Shown: in pieces, positions 9,334 through 17,736 of the stretch
How the letters are laid out: each line of letters starts with the position of its first letter
Position numbering within the stretch: the first letter of the stretch is position 1
Assembly (NCBI GenBank): GCA_030440445.1
Contig: CP098528.1
Coordinates: forward strand, 3,410,001 to 3,474,000
DNA length: 64,000 nt
Direction: 5' to 3'
Source: Halomonas sp. KG2
GTDB lineage: Bacteria; Pseudomonadota; Gammaproteobacteria; Pseudomonadales; Halomonadaceae
The notes under the pieces: generated by a model
The model's database searches: none
What the model was told of the DNA's origin: nothing
Seen by the model: the letters and a program-made list of their open reading frames with translations, nothing else
Program-made: the position numbers and the translations under genes

Positions 9334-10492
9334 AAGCCACCCCCGTAAAGGTTTGATTTACGTGCATGCCATGATGATGTTCGCCGTAGGTATTAAACCC
9401 CACCACTCGTGCCTGACGAAGCAGCGCTGACGCCTGATCCAGCTGTTGCAAAGACTCAAGCGCCATACGCCTTAAGAAACAATCACAGCCTATAATCGAA
9501 GGTGTTGCCCCCAGGCGTTGTTGCACGCGCTGTAGCATCACCTCTAGATCCAAGAGTAACGGCGCAGGCCGCATCGCGGTGAGCACAATGCCCGTTTCTA
9601 CCGCACAGTAAAACGTTAGGCTAGCATCTTCATTCACGCGTTGTATTGAACGAATATAGTGTTGACCGCCGATATAAACTGCCAGCGGGTGCTGGGCAAA
9701 AATGGATGGCGATAGCGCATCAACAGAACAGCCGACTAACGCTGCATACACGTCAGCAGCAGGTAACCCGTTGAGCTCTAGCACTCGGCGCTGCTCCCGG
9801 TCAGCCTCTGTTACCACCAATTTATGGGCAAGCGGTTCAAGATGATGGGTAGAAAACACCTCAAACGGAAGCCGCGTGTTAAGCATTACCACCACGGCGG
9901 CGCGGGTATGAAAATGCCCATTCGCATAAACATGGGTATGGGTAAGGTGATTATCATCACCGGCCGAGCCGCCAAAGCTGGGAATACGGCCAAGAGCAGC
10001 ATCTAAGGTTGCTAATACCTGTTCTTCACGGCTGGACAAACCATCTAGTAACGTGAGGGCAAAGCTATGCTCGTTCACCGGTGCAACCGCCTGCTGTCGA
10101 CAACGCTCCAGCAAGGTATCGACAAGCGGTTGTGCGCGGCTAAGGTCAAAGTGTTCAAGGTCGTCTACCAGTGCGGTTTCAATTGCAAACACGCGACTAT
10201 CAAAACCTATCGCAACCACAGAGCCTCGGTCATAGCCTTGCGGTGTAATCTCGCCCGCCGTCGTGCAACCACTCATCGGCACCTTATCAAACGCACCACC
10301 AAGGGCAGCTGCTAGTTCCTCTAACGGATACTCTGCACTGCAAAAAAACAGCACAAACCCCAAGTGCTCATGACCTAGCTGCTGAGCCAGTTCATCGGCG
10401 GCTTGGAAGGGATTTAGCTGGTTGCTGGCAGCGATCTGAATACCGCTATTCTTCGGTGCTATCGTCACGGCGCCATTTCTCCAACGCTGCAT
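9305..10492 (-). CDS. nosP: FIST-domain sensory protein, NosP-like
   Basis: This frame of up to 395 residues shows a FIST N-terminal domain (about 20-220) and a FIST C-terminal domain (about 230-380). Typical blocks are LFFCSAEYPL, MSGCTTAGEITP, GGSAGDD, VVMLNTRLPFEVFS and a GIVLTAM segment before the C-terminal VGFNTYGEH. FIST proteins sense small ligands. In Pseudomonas and Vibrio the NosP members bind haem and nitric oxide and inhibit a partner kinase encoded next door. Here the partner would be the overlapping NahK-like kinase. The start is uncertain: the frame opens at 10492, but GTG 10468 with GGAG ten bases upstream is also plausible. It overlaps the hybrid kinase upstream. Haem binding is inferred from context only. 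Confidence 0.82.
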   Translation of the reverse strand: MQRWRNGAVTIAPKNSGIQIAASNQLNPFQAADELAQQLGHEHLGFVLFFCSAEYPLEELAAALGGAFDKVPMSGCTTAGEITPQGYDRGSVVAIGFDSRVFAIETALVDDLEHFDLSRAQPLVDTLLERCRQQAVAPVNEHSFALTLLDGLSSREEQVLATLDAALGRIPSFGGSAGDDNHLTHTHVYANGHFHTRAAVVVMLNTRLPFEVFSTHHLEPLAHKLVVTEADREQRRVLELNGLPAADVYAALVGCSVDALSPSIFAQHPLAVYIGGQHYIRSIQRVNEDASLTFYCAVETGIVLTAMRPAPLLLDLEVMLQRVQQRLGATPSIIGCDCFLRRMALESLQQLDQASALLRQARVVGFNTYGEHHHGMHVNQTFTGVAFGALPTSGG

Positions 10493-12698
10493 GAGTTCGC
10501 GAAGCGGTTTGCCTCAACAGGTTCATGGTTTCAGTAAAATCTTGCGGTGAAGACGCACTGTTACTGGCAGTTATTTCGAGCCGTTTAGCCTCAGCGGCCA
10601 AACGCTCTGCCCCAACACCGAGCGATTCGCCGCGCAGCTGATGTGCTAAGCGCGCCACTTGCTTGGCTTGCTCCGTTGTCAGAAATTCCGCGTTGCTTAG
10701 GTAAGCAGCCAACTGTGCAGAGTAATCACTCACTTGCTGGTAATAAAGCATGATGACCTGTTCAACACTTTCAGCTCCCAATGACATAACCAGGGACTCT
10801 AGTGTTGCACGGTTAAGGAGTGGCTGTAACTCTTGCTGCTCCTGATCTAAAGGCAACGCCGATAAGGCGTCTGGGCGCGAAGCCGTAAACAGCTGCAGTG
10901 ACAGCACATGGCTAAGGGCAAGTAAGGATAACGGTTTGGTAATGTAATCGTTCATTCCCGCTGCTAGGCAGCGTTGGCGAACATCTTCCACGCCGCCAGC
11001 CGTCATGGCCACAATCGGCACGTTAGCCAGCCAGCCACCTTGAGAGCGAAGCCTTTTGGTCACGGTGATGCCATCGATATCCGGTAGCTGGATATCCATA
11101 AAGATAAGGTGCACCTGCTGAGCCTGCACCATGTCCAGAGCATCTTGGCCATTCTCAGCACAGACGACATCACATCCAAGGCGCGACAGTAGCCCAATGG
11201 CAACTTTACGATTGACGGCATTGTCTTCCACAAGTAGTAAGGATGTGCCTGTAAAATCCTGCGTTGGTTCGGGCGGCAATGGAGCGGTGACGGGGCTGGC
11301 TTCTACAAGAGGCAACTCGCACCAAAATGTGCTGCCCTGCCCAGGAGTGCTGCGAACCCCTAGTCGTCCTTGCATGGCTTCGCTTAAGCGTTTACAAATC
11401 GCCAAACCTAACCCAGTACCGCCAAACCGACGAGCAACTGACTCATCCGCTTGTTGAAATGGCTCAAACAGTGACGCCTGTTGCTCCTCATTTAAGCCAC
11501 AACCGGTATCACAAACTTCAAATAACAGGCTATTTACCGTGGAATAAATACGTATATTAACTTTACCATGGTCAGTAAACTTAATAGCGTTTGTGATGAG
11601 GTTAAGCAAAATCTGGCGCAATCGGCTGGCATCGATCATTACCCATGCCGGGACGAGAGGATCAACATATAACGTTAACTGCAGGCCTTTTTCCTTAGCG
11701 CGAGGCTCAAAAAGCGATATAACGCTGTCGACTAGTGGTTTAAGGGCGGTGGGCGCAGTTTCAAGCGTTAGGTGCCCCGCTTCAATCTTTGAAAAATCAA
11801 GAATTTCATTGATCATCGCTAACAACTGATTAGCGCTGTCATGAATCGTACGAGCATAGTCTTCTACTTGCGCAAGGCTAGATGGTTCACGCAGCAACTC
11901 ACTCATACCAATAACGCCGTTGAGCGGCGTGCGAATTTCATGGCTAACCATTGCTAAAAAGTCAGATTTAGCGTGATTCGCGGCCTGTGCCTGCGTGGCA
12001 GTGATTTCTAGTTGATGGCTAAGTTGCTCTTGCTCACGACGAGCGGAGGCGCTTTCTCGCATTTCACGCACTAGAAACACAATTACCAGCAATACAGCGA
12101 AACTCATTCCCACCAATAACGACATTAAAAGCTTGTATAAAATATTTAATAGCACGCGCTCTTCAGTAGCAGACTCTGCTAGATAACCATTAATAGCAAT
12201 AACAAATCGCTCTGTCAGTCGAGTTAGTACCAACAGCTCTTCCTCTAGCTCAGCAATCGGCAACTGAGGTAAAGATGCATGAGGTTCAAACATGGGATCT
12301 AGCGTATCTAGCTGCTGCTGAATTTGAACTAATAACGCTTTTGCCATACTGATATTATCTAACAGCAGGCTCACTTCGCCCTCTTGCAACAGCGTCATTC
12401 GACTATAGAGTAGTTCGAAGTGCAGGTTTAAATTGTCCTGATCGGAAGGTGAAATCGGACCACGGGTGACCGCAAGTAAGTGGTTGAATAGCTGAATCGC
12501 ATCGCGATCAAGCTTATATACCACCCAGGCCGTATCTTCTCTCAAACTTTGTGTCAAATTATCCTGTCGCCAAGCCGCTAAGGCTGCCACTACCAGAGCT
12601 GCCGCGAACAGCAGGACGGTAATCATAGCAACCACTTTAAAGCGACGCGGATAACGCAGCAGGCGGGGAGCCCGAGAAATAGACTGACTAACGGACAT
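10446..12698 (-). CDS. Membrane hybrid sensor kinase with receiver and HPt domains
   Basis: A 750-residue tripartite kinase. Transmembrane segments lie at about 23-45 and 190-212 and flank a roughly 145-residue periplasmic helical sensor region. The HisKA domain carries FLAMVSHEIRTPLNGVIGMSE (His about 255). ATPase motifs are NLITNAIKFT, CDTGCGL and GTGLGLAICKRL. The receiver domain from about 485 holds LLLVEDN and MDIQLPDIDG. A C-terminal HPt domain has ARLAHQLRGESLGVGAERL with its phospho-His at about 685. This is a BarA/TorS-type phosphorelay. The gene overlaps the exported molybdopterin-fold gene upstream by 11 bases and the FIST gene downstream, so the four genes look translationally coupled. 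The small exported protein may feed its sensor domain. Confidence 0.85.
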   Translation of the reverse strand: MSVSQSISRAPRLLRYPRRFKVVAMITVLLFAAALVVAALAAWRQDNLTQSLREDTAWVVYKLDRDAIQLFNHLLAVTRGPISPSDQDNLNLHFELLYSRMTLLQEGEVSLLLDNISMAKALLVQIQQQLDTLDPMFEPHASLPQLPIAELEEELLVLTRLTERFVIAINGYLAESATEERVLLNILYKLLMSLLVGMSFAVLLVIVFLVREMRESASARREQEQLSHQLEITATQAQAANHAKSDFLAMVSHEIRTPLNGVIGMSELLREPSSLAQVEDYARTIHDSANQLLAMINEILDFSKIEAGHLTLETAPTALKPLVDSVISLFEPRAKEKGLQLTLYVDPLVPAWVMIDASRLRQILLNLITNAIKFTDHGKVNIRIYSTVNSLLFEVCDTGCGLNEEQQASLFEPFQQADESVARRFGGTGLGLAICKRLSEAMQGRLGVRSTPGQGSTFWCELPLVEASPVTAPLPPEPTQDFTGTSLLLVEDNAVNRKVAIGLLSRLGCDVVCAENGQDALDMVQAQQVHLIFMDIQLPDIDGITVTKRLRSQGGWLANVPIVAMTAGGVEDVRQRCLAAGMNDYITKPLSLLALSHVLSLQLFTASRPDALSALPLDQEQQELQPLLNRATLESLVMSLGAESVEQVIMLYYQQVSDYSAQLAAYLSNAEFLTTEQAKQVARLAHQLRGESLGVGAERLAAEAKRLEITASNSASSPQDFTETMNLLRQTASRTHAALEKWRRDDSTEE

Positions 12699-13242
12699 TT
12701 ATCTGCATAACTTGCCAAACAGCTCTAAAACGCATTTTTTCACTTAAAAGAGCCTCATCTTGGCTGAAAGGATAAAGTACCCACAAAGGGCCGTACTCAC
12801 GGATGGGAATGCTTTGCCCGTCCCGCTCTAATGCTAGGATCACATCATACTTATAAAAATCACTGATCGGTATTTCCGCTTCGAACCCGTTTAAAGCGGA
12901 GACGTAAACGCTATTTCCAGAACTATTTCCAGAACTATTTCCAGAGCTATTTTCAGAACCAGACAACCCAACATGCTCTAGTAATGTGCGCATCAGCGGT
13001 CCGCTATAAGTACTACTGCCCTCAGTCCACGGCGTGCCCGTTTCAAAGGAGTGCTGTGGCAAAGCTTGTAACATATCACGATCAAAGAGTGCGCCCTGGG
13101 CTGCGTTGAAATGTGTTATGTCACCGTTGACTGTGAGAATAACAGGCCCTTCGGGCATATCGAGGGAGGCCTCTGTCCGCATATGACCCGTCACGGGAAT
13201 GCTGAGCAACAGCATAATCCCTCCCAGTAAAAACGCTTTCAC
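12688..13242 (-). CDS. Small exported molybdopterin-fold (sulfite-oxidase-like) protein, probable sensor partner
   Basis: GTG 13242 with GAGGTAAG upstream gives 184 residues beginning with a clear signal peptide (VKAFLLGGIMLLLSIPVTG), and is preferred over the longer frame from 13299. The remainder (VILTVNGDITHFN, SSTYSGPLMRTLLEHVGL, IPIREYGPLWVLYPF) looks like the short molybdopterin-dependent oxidoreductase domain often found beside sensor kinases. The mature part contains no cysteine, so the usual Cys ligand of a molybdenum centre is absent and enzymatic function is doubtful. Residues about 98-111 are a (NSSG)n repeat encoded by a 12-bp minisatellite. It overlaps the hybrid kinase gene by 11 bases, suggesting joint function as a periplasmic input module. 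Confidence 0.65.
   Translation of the reverse strand: MKAFLLGGIMLLLSIPVTGHMRTEASLDMPEGPVILTVNGDITHFNAAQGALFDRDMLQALPQHSFETGTPWTEGSSTYSGPLMRTLLEHVGLSGSENSSGNSSGNSSGNSVYVSALNGFEAEIPISDFYKYDVILALERDGQSIPIREYGPLWVLYPFSQDEALLSEKMRFRAVWQVMQINVR
12911..12958 (-). repeat. 12-bp tandem repeat, four copies, encoding NSSG units
   Basis: Four consecutive 12-mers (CTATTTCCAGAA, CTATTTCCAGAA, CTATTTCCAGAG, CTATTTTCAGAA on the plus strand) keep the reading frame. They add an Asn-Ser-Ser-Gly linker to the exported molybdopterin-fold protein. The copies differ at one or two bases, so the tract is recent but not newly formed. Confidence 0.9.
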
Positions 13243-13316
13243 AACGCTTACCTCACGACACAATATCTTGAAAACAGGCCCGTTTCTGTCAACTATCAAG
13301 ACAGGCAGGACTCTGG

Positions 13317-13354
13317 ATAAAAAAGAGATAGCGCAAAGGTTACGCTATCTCTTT
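13317..13354 (-). terminator. Terminator after the DUF2189 gene (possibly bidirectional)
   Basis: A perfect 12-bp stem, AAAGAGATAGCG / CGCTATCTCTTT, with a nine-base loop continues into a T-rich run on the minus strand. It lies between the DUF2189 gene and the start of the signalling operon, so it would insulate that operon. Confidence 0.85.
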
Positions 13355-13426
13355 CACATAGTCAGGTTAAGTATGTTTTTACTTAGCAACGCGTTTGAGG
13401 CTCAACATTTCAAGACTTTCTGACCG

Positions 13427-14245
13427 TTAGGTCTCAAGCTTTTCGACTGGTTCAAAGCGCACCAATTCTTCATAAGCATGCCATGTTGCATGGCCTAAAA
13501 CGGGTAAAATGAGTGCCAAGCCAATGTAAAACGTAAGCACACCAATCAACACGCAGCCTGTCAAAATAGCAGCCCACAACAGCATAGGACGGAAATTTTT
13601 GGCAACACAGCGCACGCTAGCTTCGATACCCTCCATAAAAGTAAGATCTTGATCCATTAGCGTTGGGATAGCCACTGAGCTAATCGCAAACGCACCGAAG
13701 GCGAGAATACCGCCCGCCACTGAACCTACTGCAATCATGCCCAAGCCTTCAGGCGTAGTAAGGAGTGATGTGTAAAGGGTTGCTGGACTAGGTACTTCAA
13801 AGCCAAAGAACAACGCGAATAGCAGCGTTGCAAGGCGAATCCAGGCGAGGAAGAAAATCATCATCATCACGCCCATCATCGCCAACTGGCCTGCGTGCGG
13901 ACGCCAACTGCCGAAGGCATCGCCAAGGTTAGGAACCCTTCCCCGTTCAAGAGCAAGACTAATGCCATAGGAGCCTACCGCCACCAGTGGCCCAACAAAC
14001 ATAAACCCAGCGATCATAGGTAATAACCAGTACCAATAGCCGAGTGTTATTGCACCCGCTGTAATCGCTATGCTTAATCCCACCCAAAACATACCGTAGG
14101 TTAAACTGATAGCAGTTGCACGACGAAAGTCCTCGAACCCCGCGGCAAGCCATGCACGCGGCCGATCCATTCCCACCTTATTAATAGTGATTTTTACATT
14201 AGGCATATCTGCTCGGCCGTGCGTTTTTGTTGTAGCTGCATTCAT
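13427..14245 (-). CDS. DUF2189-family integral membrane protein
   Basis: ATG 14245 is preceded by AAGGAG and gives 272 residues; the longer frame to 14296 lacks such a site. After a hydrophilic start there is a conserved WLAAGFEDFRRA segment, then about six membrane helices. These include a KNFRPMLLWAAIL block and a C-terminal GHATWHAYEELV motif that is characteristic of DUF2189 proteins. Function in this family is unknown. A strong terminator follows and the gene has its own ribosome site, so it is probably monocistronic. Confidence 0.75.
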   Translation of the reverse strand: MNAATTKTHGRADMPNVKITINKVGMDRPRAWLAAGFEDFRRATAISLTYGMFWVGLSIAITAGAITLGYWYWLLPMIAGFMFVGPLVAVGSYGISLALERGRVPNLGDAFGSWRPHAGQLAMMGVMMMIFFLAWIRLATLLFALFFGFEVPSPATLYTSLLTTPEGLGMIAVGSVAGGILAFGAFAISSVAIPTLMDQDLTFMEGIEASVRCVAKNFRPMLLWAAILTGCVLIGVLTFYIGLALILPVLGHATWHAYEELVRFEPVEKLET

Positions 14246-14507
14246 AGCATGACTCCTTAGATTTACCCCAATGCAGCGGTGGCCTTTAAACCCCATTCAG
14301 GTTGAGATCGAACTTGCCCAATACCCTGAAAAAGTTGCCACATGCATGAGTTCGTTAACCATGGGTTAATGGCTTAACGTACCTTTAATGTAGCTGAGCA
14401 ATGACAAGGTGGGGCTGTCTAGCGACATTGCGTACAAAAAATCCTGCTTTCATGCTATTAACGCCAATTTATTCGATGCGTTAGCCAACGTTAATATATA
14501 GCCACAA

Positions 14508-14537
14508 ACAAAAACTCCAGGCCAAATGGCCTGGAGT
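14508..14537 (-). terminator. Terminator of the TAXI TRAP operon
   Basis: A 10-bp stem, ACTCCAGGCC / GGCCTGGAGT, with a four-base loop reads into TTTTTGTTTG on the minus strand, just after the universal stress protein stop. Confidence 0.92.
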
Positions 14538-14564
14538 TCGCTTAACAATCAACGAGTGCTGAGA

Positions 14565-14993
14565 TCAGCGCACGATCATCACTGATATCTTGGCATGGTG
14601 AACCACATGTTCCGCATTAGGGCCCAGAACGTAGTCTACAAATTTACGCTTGGTGTGAGATGCCATGACAATCAGGTCGGCATCTAGCTTTTTACTTACC
14701 TGAATGATGGCCTCCCATGGCGAGCCGTCGACAATCACACTCTGAGTCTTAATCTCCTCAGGCACATGTTCCTGAATAAACTTATGCTGCGCCTCTTTCA
14801 ACGCAGCATGTGCTTTTTCAGAAAAGTTCTTCGGAAAGTAGGCCCCTACCATGGGCATCGTGAACTCCGGGAGCACTGTTACCACATGCAGTGAAGCTCC
14901 AAAAGTTTGACACAGAGTAATGGCCGTAGGCAGCGCCTTTGACCAAGAGGCTTCCTCGTTCAGGTCCACCGGCAATACGATCTTGCTGTACAT
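14565..14993 (-). CDS. Universal stress protein, TeaD-like, in a TRAP operon
   Basis: A 142-residue single-domain UspA protein. It starts with MYSKIVLPVDLNEEASW. The expected nucleotide-binding C-terminal pattern G-2x-G-9x-G-S/T appears in altered form as VMASHTKRKFVDYVLGPNAEHVVHHAKISVMIVR. It lies 11 bases after the fused TRAP permease and is followed by a terminator, so it is the last gene of that operon. In Halomonas elongata the homologous arrangement teaABC-teaD encodes an ATP-binding stress protein that controls the ectoine TRAP carrier. A similar regulatory role is inferred here, but the linked transporter is of the TAXI type, not TeaABC. Confidence 0.85.
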   Translation of the reverse strand: MYSKIVLPVDLNEEASWSKALPTAITLCQTFGASLHVVTVLPEFTMPMVGAYFPKNFSEKAHAALKEAQHKFIQEHVPEEIKTQSVIVDGSPWEAIIQVSKKLDADLIVMASHTKRKFVDYVLGPNAEHVVHHAKISVMIVR

Positions 14994-15004
14994 GGCATCC
15001 TCCT

Positions 15005-17599
15005 TTATGCAGCAGCCGTGGCTGACGTATTATTACGACGACGACGCTGCATAACCACGATCAAACCGAACACCAGGAACGCCGGAATCCACATCAACTC
15101 CTTGATCCAACGATCCACAGGTGCCAGCACCTCGATGATTTCCTGGTCGAAATCCAGGCCAAGATCGGCCGCTGTGCTGCCGAAGGCCACCATATCGACC
15201 ACGGCCCGCTCATCCTCGATCAGTAGCTCAAGCCCCAAGTTCTCCAGGCGCTCCTGACCCGTCTGCCCTTCAGGTACGGGCAGAATCATGTAGGTGGTAA
15301 GCGGGTCACCAAAGTCATCTTCACCGCGGATCTGCAGCCGTAGCGTGCTCTCCTCGTCGACATCACCCAGCGTTTGGACGAATTGTGACGGCGGCACCGA
15401 TTCATAGGGGTCATGGATCATGTCCATCCAGAACCCCGGGCGGAACAACGTGAAGGCGACCAGCAGCATGAGGATCGATTCGTACCAGCGGTTACGCACG
15501 ATCATGAAGCCCTGGGAGCCGGCAGCAAAGATCAGCATCGCGATCGTCGATATGATGAAGATAACGACACCCTGCAGGAAGCTCACGTCGATCAGCAGCA
15601 GGTCAGTGTTGAAGATGAACAGAAACGGTAACGCCGCGGTCCGCAAGCTGTAATAGAAGGCCTGGAAACCGGTCCGTATCGGGTCTCCCCCTGAGACCGC
15701 CGCTGCCGCGAAGGAGGCGAGCCCCACCGGGGGTGTCACATCGGCCATAATGCCGAAATAGAACACGAACAGGTGAACGGCGATCAACGGCACCAGCAAA
15801 CCGTTCTGCTCACCGAGCTGCACGATCACCGGGGCGAGAAGAGCCGACACCACAATGTAGTTGGCGGTGGTGGGCAGCCCCATGCCGAGGATCAGACTGA
15901 GCACCGCGGTGAGCAGCAGGATCAGCATCAGGTTCCCCATAGAGAGGATTTCCACCACATCGGCCAGCACCAAGCCCACGCCGGTCTGGGAAACCGCGCC
16001 AACGATGATGCCGGCTGTCGCGGTGGCGATGCCGATGCCGATCATGTTGCGGGCACCAGTCACCAGACCACTCCACAGATCCAGGACACCCGCCCGAATA
16101 TCCTCGGCCATCTCACTCTGCCCGCGAAAGATTGCCGTGATGGGCCGCTGGGTCAGAATGATGAACACCATGAGCACCGTGGCCCAGAATGCCGACAGCC
16201 CAGGTGACAAGCGCTCCACCATCAGGCACCACACCAATACGATCACTGGCAGAATGAACTGCAGCCCAACCATCACTGTCGGCCGAGTCTGGGGCAGCTT
16301 GTAGATCGGCTCATTCGGATCATCGAGTTCGAGCTCCGGATAGCCTGCAGCCACCTTAAGCAGTGCGATGTAGATCACCACCAGGCCCACACTCACCGCC
16401 CAAGGCGTAGCGGAGCCCAGAACGGGTTTTAACCACCCCAAGCCATAATAGACCACCAGCGCCGTTACCATCATCAACAATAAACCGCCCAAAAAGCCGA
16501 TCACCTTGCGCACCAGCGGCTTGGGAGGATTGCTGGTCGGCAGGCCCTGCAGGTTAGCCTTCATGGCCTCGAGATGGACGATATAGATTAAGGCGATGTA
16601 GGAAATTAGTGCAGGTAGGAACGCATGCTTGATGACCTCCACATAGGAGATACCGACATATTCGACCATCAGGAAGGCCGCAGCGCCCATCACGGGCGGC
16701 ATGATCTGCCCGTTAACAGAGGAGGCGACTTCGACAGCACCCGCCTTTTCGGCGGAAAAACCGACGCGTTTCATCATCGGTACGGTGAAGGTACCCGTAG
16801 TTACCACGTTGGCGATCGAGGAGCCCGAGATCAGACCAGTCATGCCCGATGCCACTACCGCAGCCTTGGCCGGCCCACCCTTGTAGTGACCCAGCAACGA
16901 GAACGCCACTTTGATGAAATAGTTGCCGGCACCCGCCTTATCGAGTAAGGCTCCGAACAGCACAAATAGGAATACGAAACTAGTCGATACCCCAAGGGCG
17001 ATACCGAATACCCCCTGGGTAGTCAGCCACTGGTGGTTGACCAGACCGAAGAGACTTACACCCCGGTGGGAAAGAATGCCTGGCATGTAGGGCCCGGCAA
17101 GGGAATAGATAATGAAGATCGTGGCAATGATCATCAGCGGTGGCCCAAGCGCTCGACGTGTTGCCTCAAGCAGCAACAGGAGCCCCGCCACCCCAATGAT
17201 CACATCCTGTAGAATCGGTGCCCCCGGTCGTTGCGACAACTGTTCATAAAACATGAACATATAGGCACCACAGAAGGCCGCCGCCGAGGCCAATACCCAA
17301 TCCTGAATGGGAATGCGGTCGCGCGGTGAGCGCTTTAGCGCCGGATAGGCCATATAGGCTAAAAATAGCGCGAATGCCAAGTGAATGGAACGAGCCTCGG
17401 TGGCATTGAAGACACCGAAGCCGACCACGAAAGGCAATGGGGAGGCGACCCACAATTGGAACAGCGACCATGCCGCGGCGATGCTAACCAATAGTTTTCC
17501 CGGCGTGCCCGCTGGCTTGCGAGCCCCAGTATCACTCGAAGCCACCATATCCTCGAGGTCAACCGCGGATTCCGCGCTCCTGTTCTTGTCCTCAGTCAT
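15005..17599 (-). CDS. TRAP transporter permease, fused small and large subunits (TAXI type)
   Basis: The 864-residue protein fuses a DctQ-like N-terminal part (about residues 40-190) to a DctM-like large subunit (about 195-700). A C-terminal membrane-plus-soluble DUF3394-type extension runs from about 715. Large-subunit motifs include SGMTGLISGSSIANVVTTGTFTVPMMKRVGFS, NGQIMPPVMGAAAFLM, and GMGLPTTANYIVVSALLAPV. Around 18 membrane helices are expected. It would carry substrate (organic acid or amino acid, not definable here) with sodium in partnership with the TAXI binding protein encoded upstream. The operon ends with a universal stress protein. The N-terminal 35 residues are cytoplasmic and acidic. 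Confidence 0.88.
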   Translation of the reverse strand: MTEDKNRSAESAVDLEDMVASSDTGARKPAGTPGKLLVSIAAAWSLFQLWVASPLPFVVGFGVFNATEARSIHLAFALFLAYMAYPALKRSPRDRIPIQDWVLASAAAFCGAYMFMFYEQLSQRPGAPILQDVIIGVAGLLLLLEATRRALGPPLMIIATIFIIYSLAGPYMPGILSHRGVSLFGLVNHQWLTTQGVFGIALGVSTSFVFLFVLFGALLDKAGAGNYFIKVAFSLLGHYKGGPAKAAVVASGMTGLISGSSIANVVTTGTFTVPMMKRVGFSAEKAGAVEVASSVNGQIMPPVMGAAAFLMVEYVGISYVEVIKHAFLPALISYIALIYIVHLEAMKANLQGLPTSNPPKPLVRKVIGFLGGLLLMMVTALVVYYGLGWLKPVLGSATPWAVSVGLVVIYIALLKVAAGYPELELDDPNEPIYKLPQTRPTVMVGLQFILPVIVLVWCLMVERLSPGLSAFWATVLMVFIILTQRPITAIFRGQSEMAEDIRAGVLDLWSGLVTGARNMIGIGIATATAGIIVGAVSQTGVGLVLADVVEILSMGNLMLILLLTAVLSLILGMGLPTTANYIVVSALLAPVIVQLGEQNGLLVPLIAVHLFVFYFGIMADVTPPVGLASFAAAAVSGGDPIRTGFQAFYYSLRTAALPFLFIFNTDLLLIDVSFLQGVVIFIISTIAMLIFAAGSQGFMIVRNRWYESILMLLVAFTLFRPGFWMDMIHDPYESVPPSQFVQTLGDVDEESTLRLQIRGEDDFGDPLTTYMILPVPEGQTGQERLENLGLELLIEDERAVVDMVAFGSTAADLGLDFDQEIIEVLAPVDRWIKELMWIPAFLVFGLIVVMQRRRRNNTSATAAA

Positions 17600-17668
17600 A
17601 AGCTAACCCTGCCTGGTATGTAGTGACGAAAGATTCCATTGGCATTACGCCATACAGCATCTCAAACA

Positions 17669-17701
17669 GAATGCGCGGCCACTCTAAGTGGCCGCGCATT
17701 C
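17669..17701 (-). terminator. Perfect 15-bp intercistronic hairpin between TAXI binding protein and permease genes
   Basis: The 15-base arms at 17669-17683 and 17687-17701 are exact reverse complements with a CTA loop. There is no T tract, so it is more likely a 3'-end stabiliser or partial attenuator than a full terminator. It would allow more binding protein than permease to be made from one message. Confidence 0.65.
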
Positions 17702-17736
17702 CCTCATCGAGGCGAAATCACCTCAGCTTGGCCAAC

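Noticed and set aside
15773..16304. Long plus-strand frames opposite the fused TRAP permease
   Set aside because: They are His/Gln-rich or low-complexity shadows of the minus-strand gene, with no ribosome site or domain.
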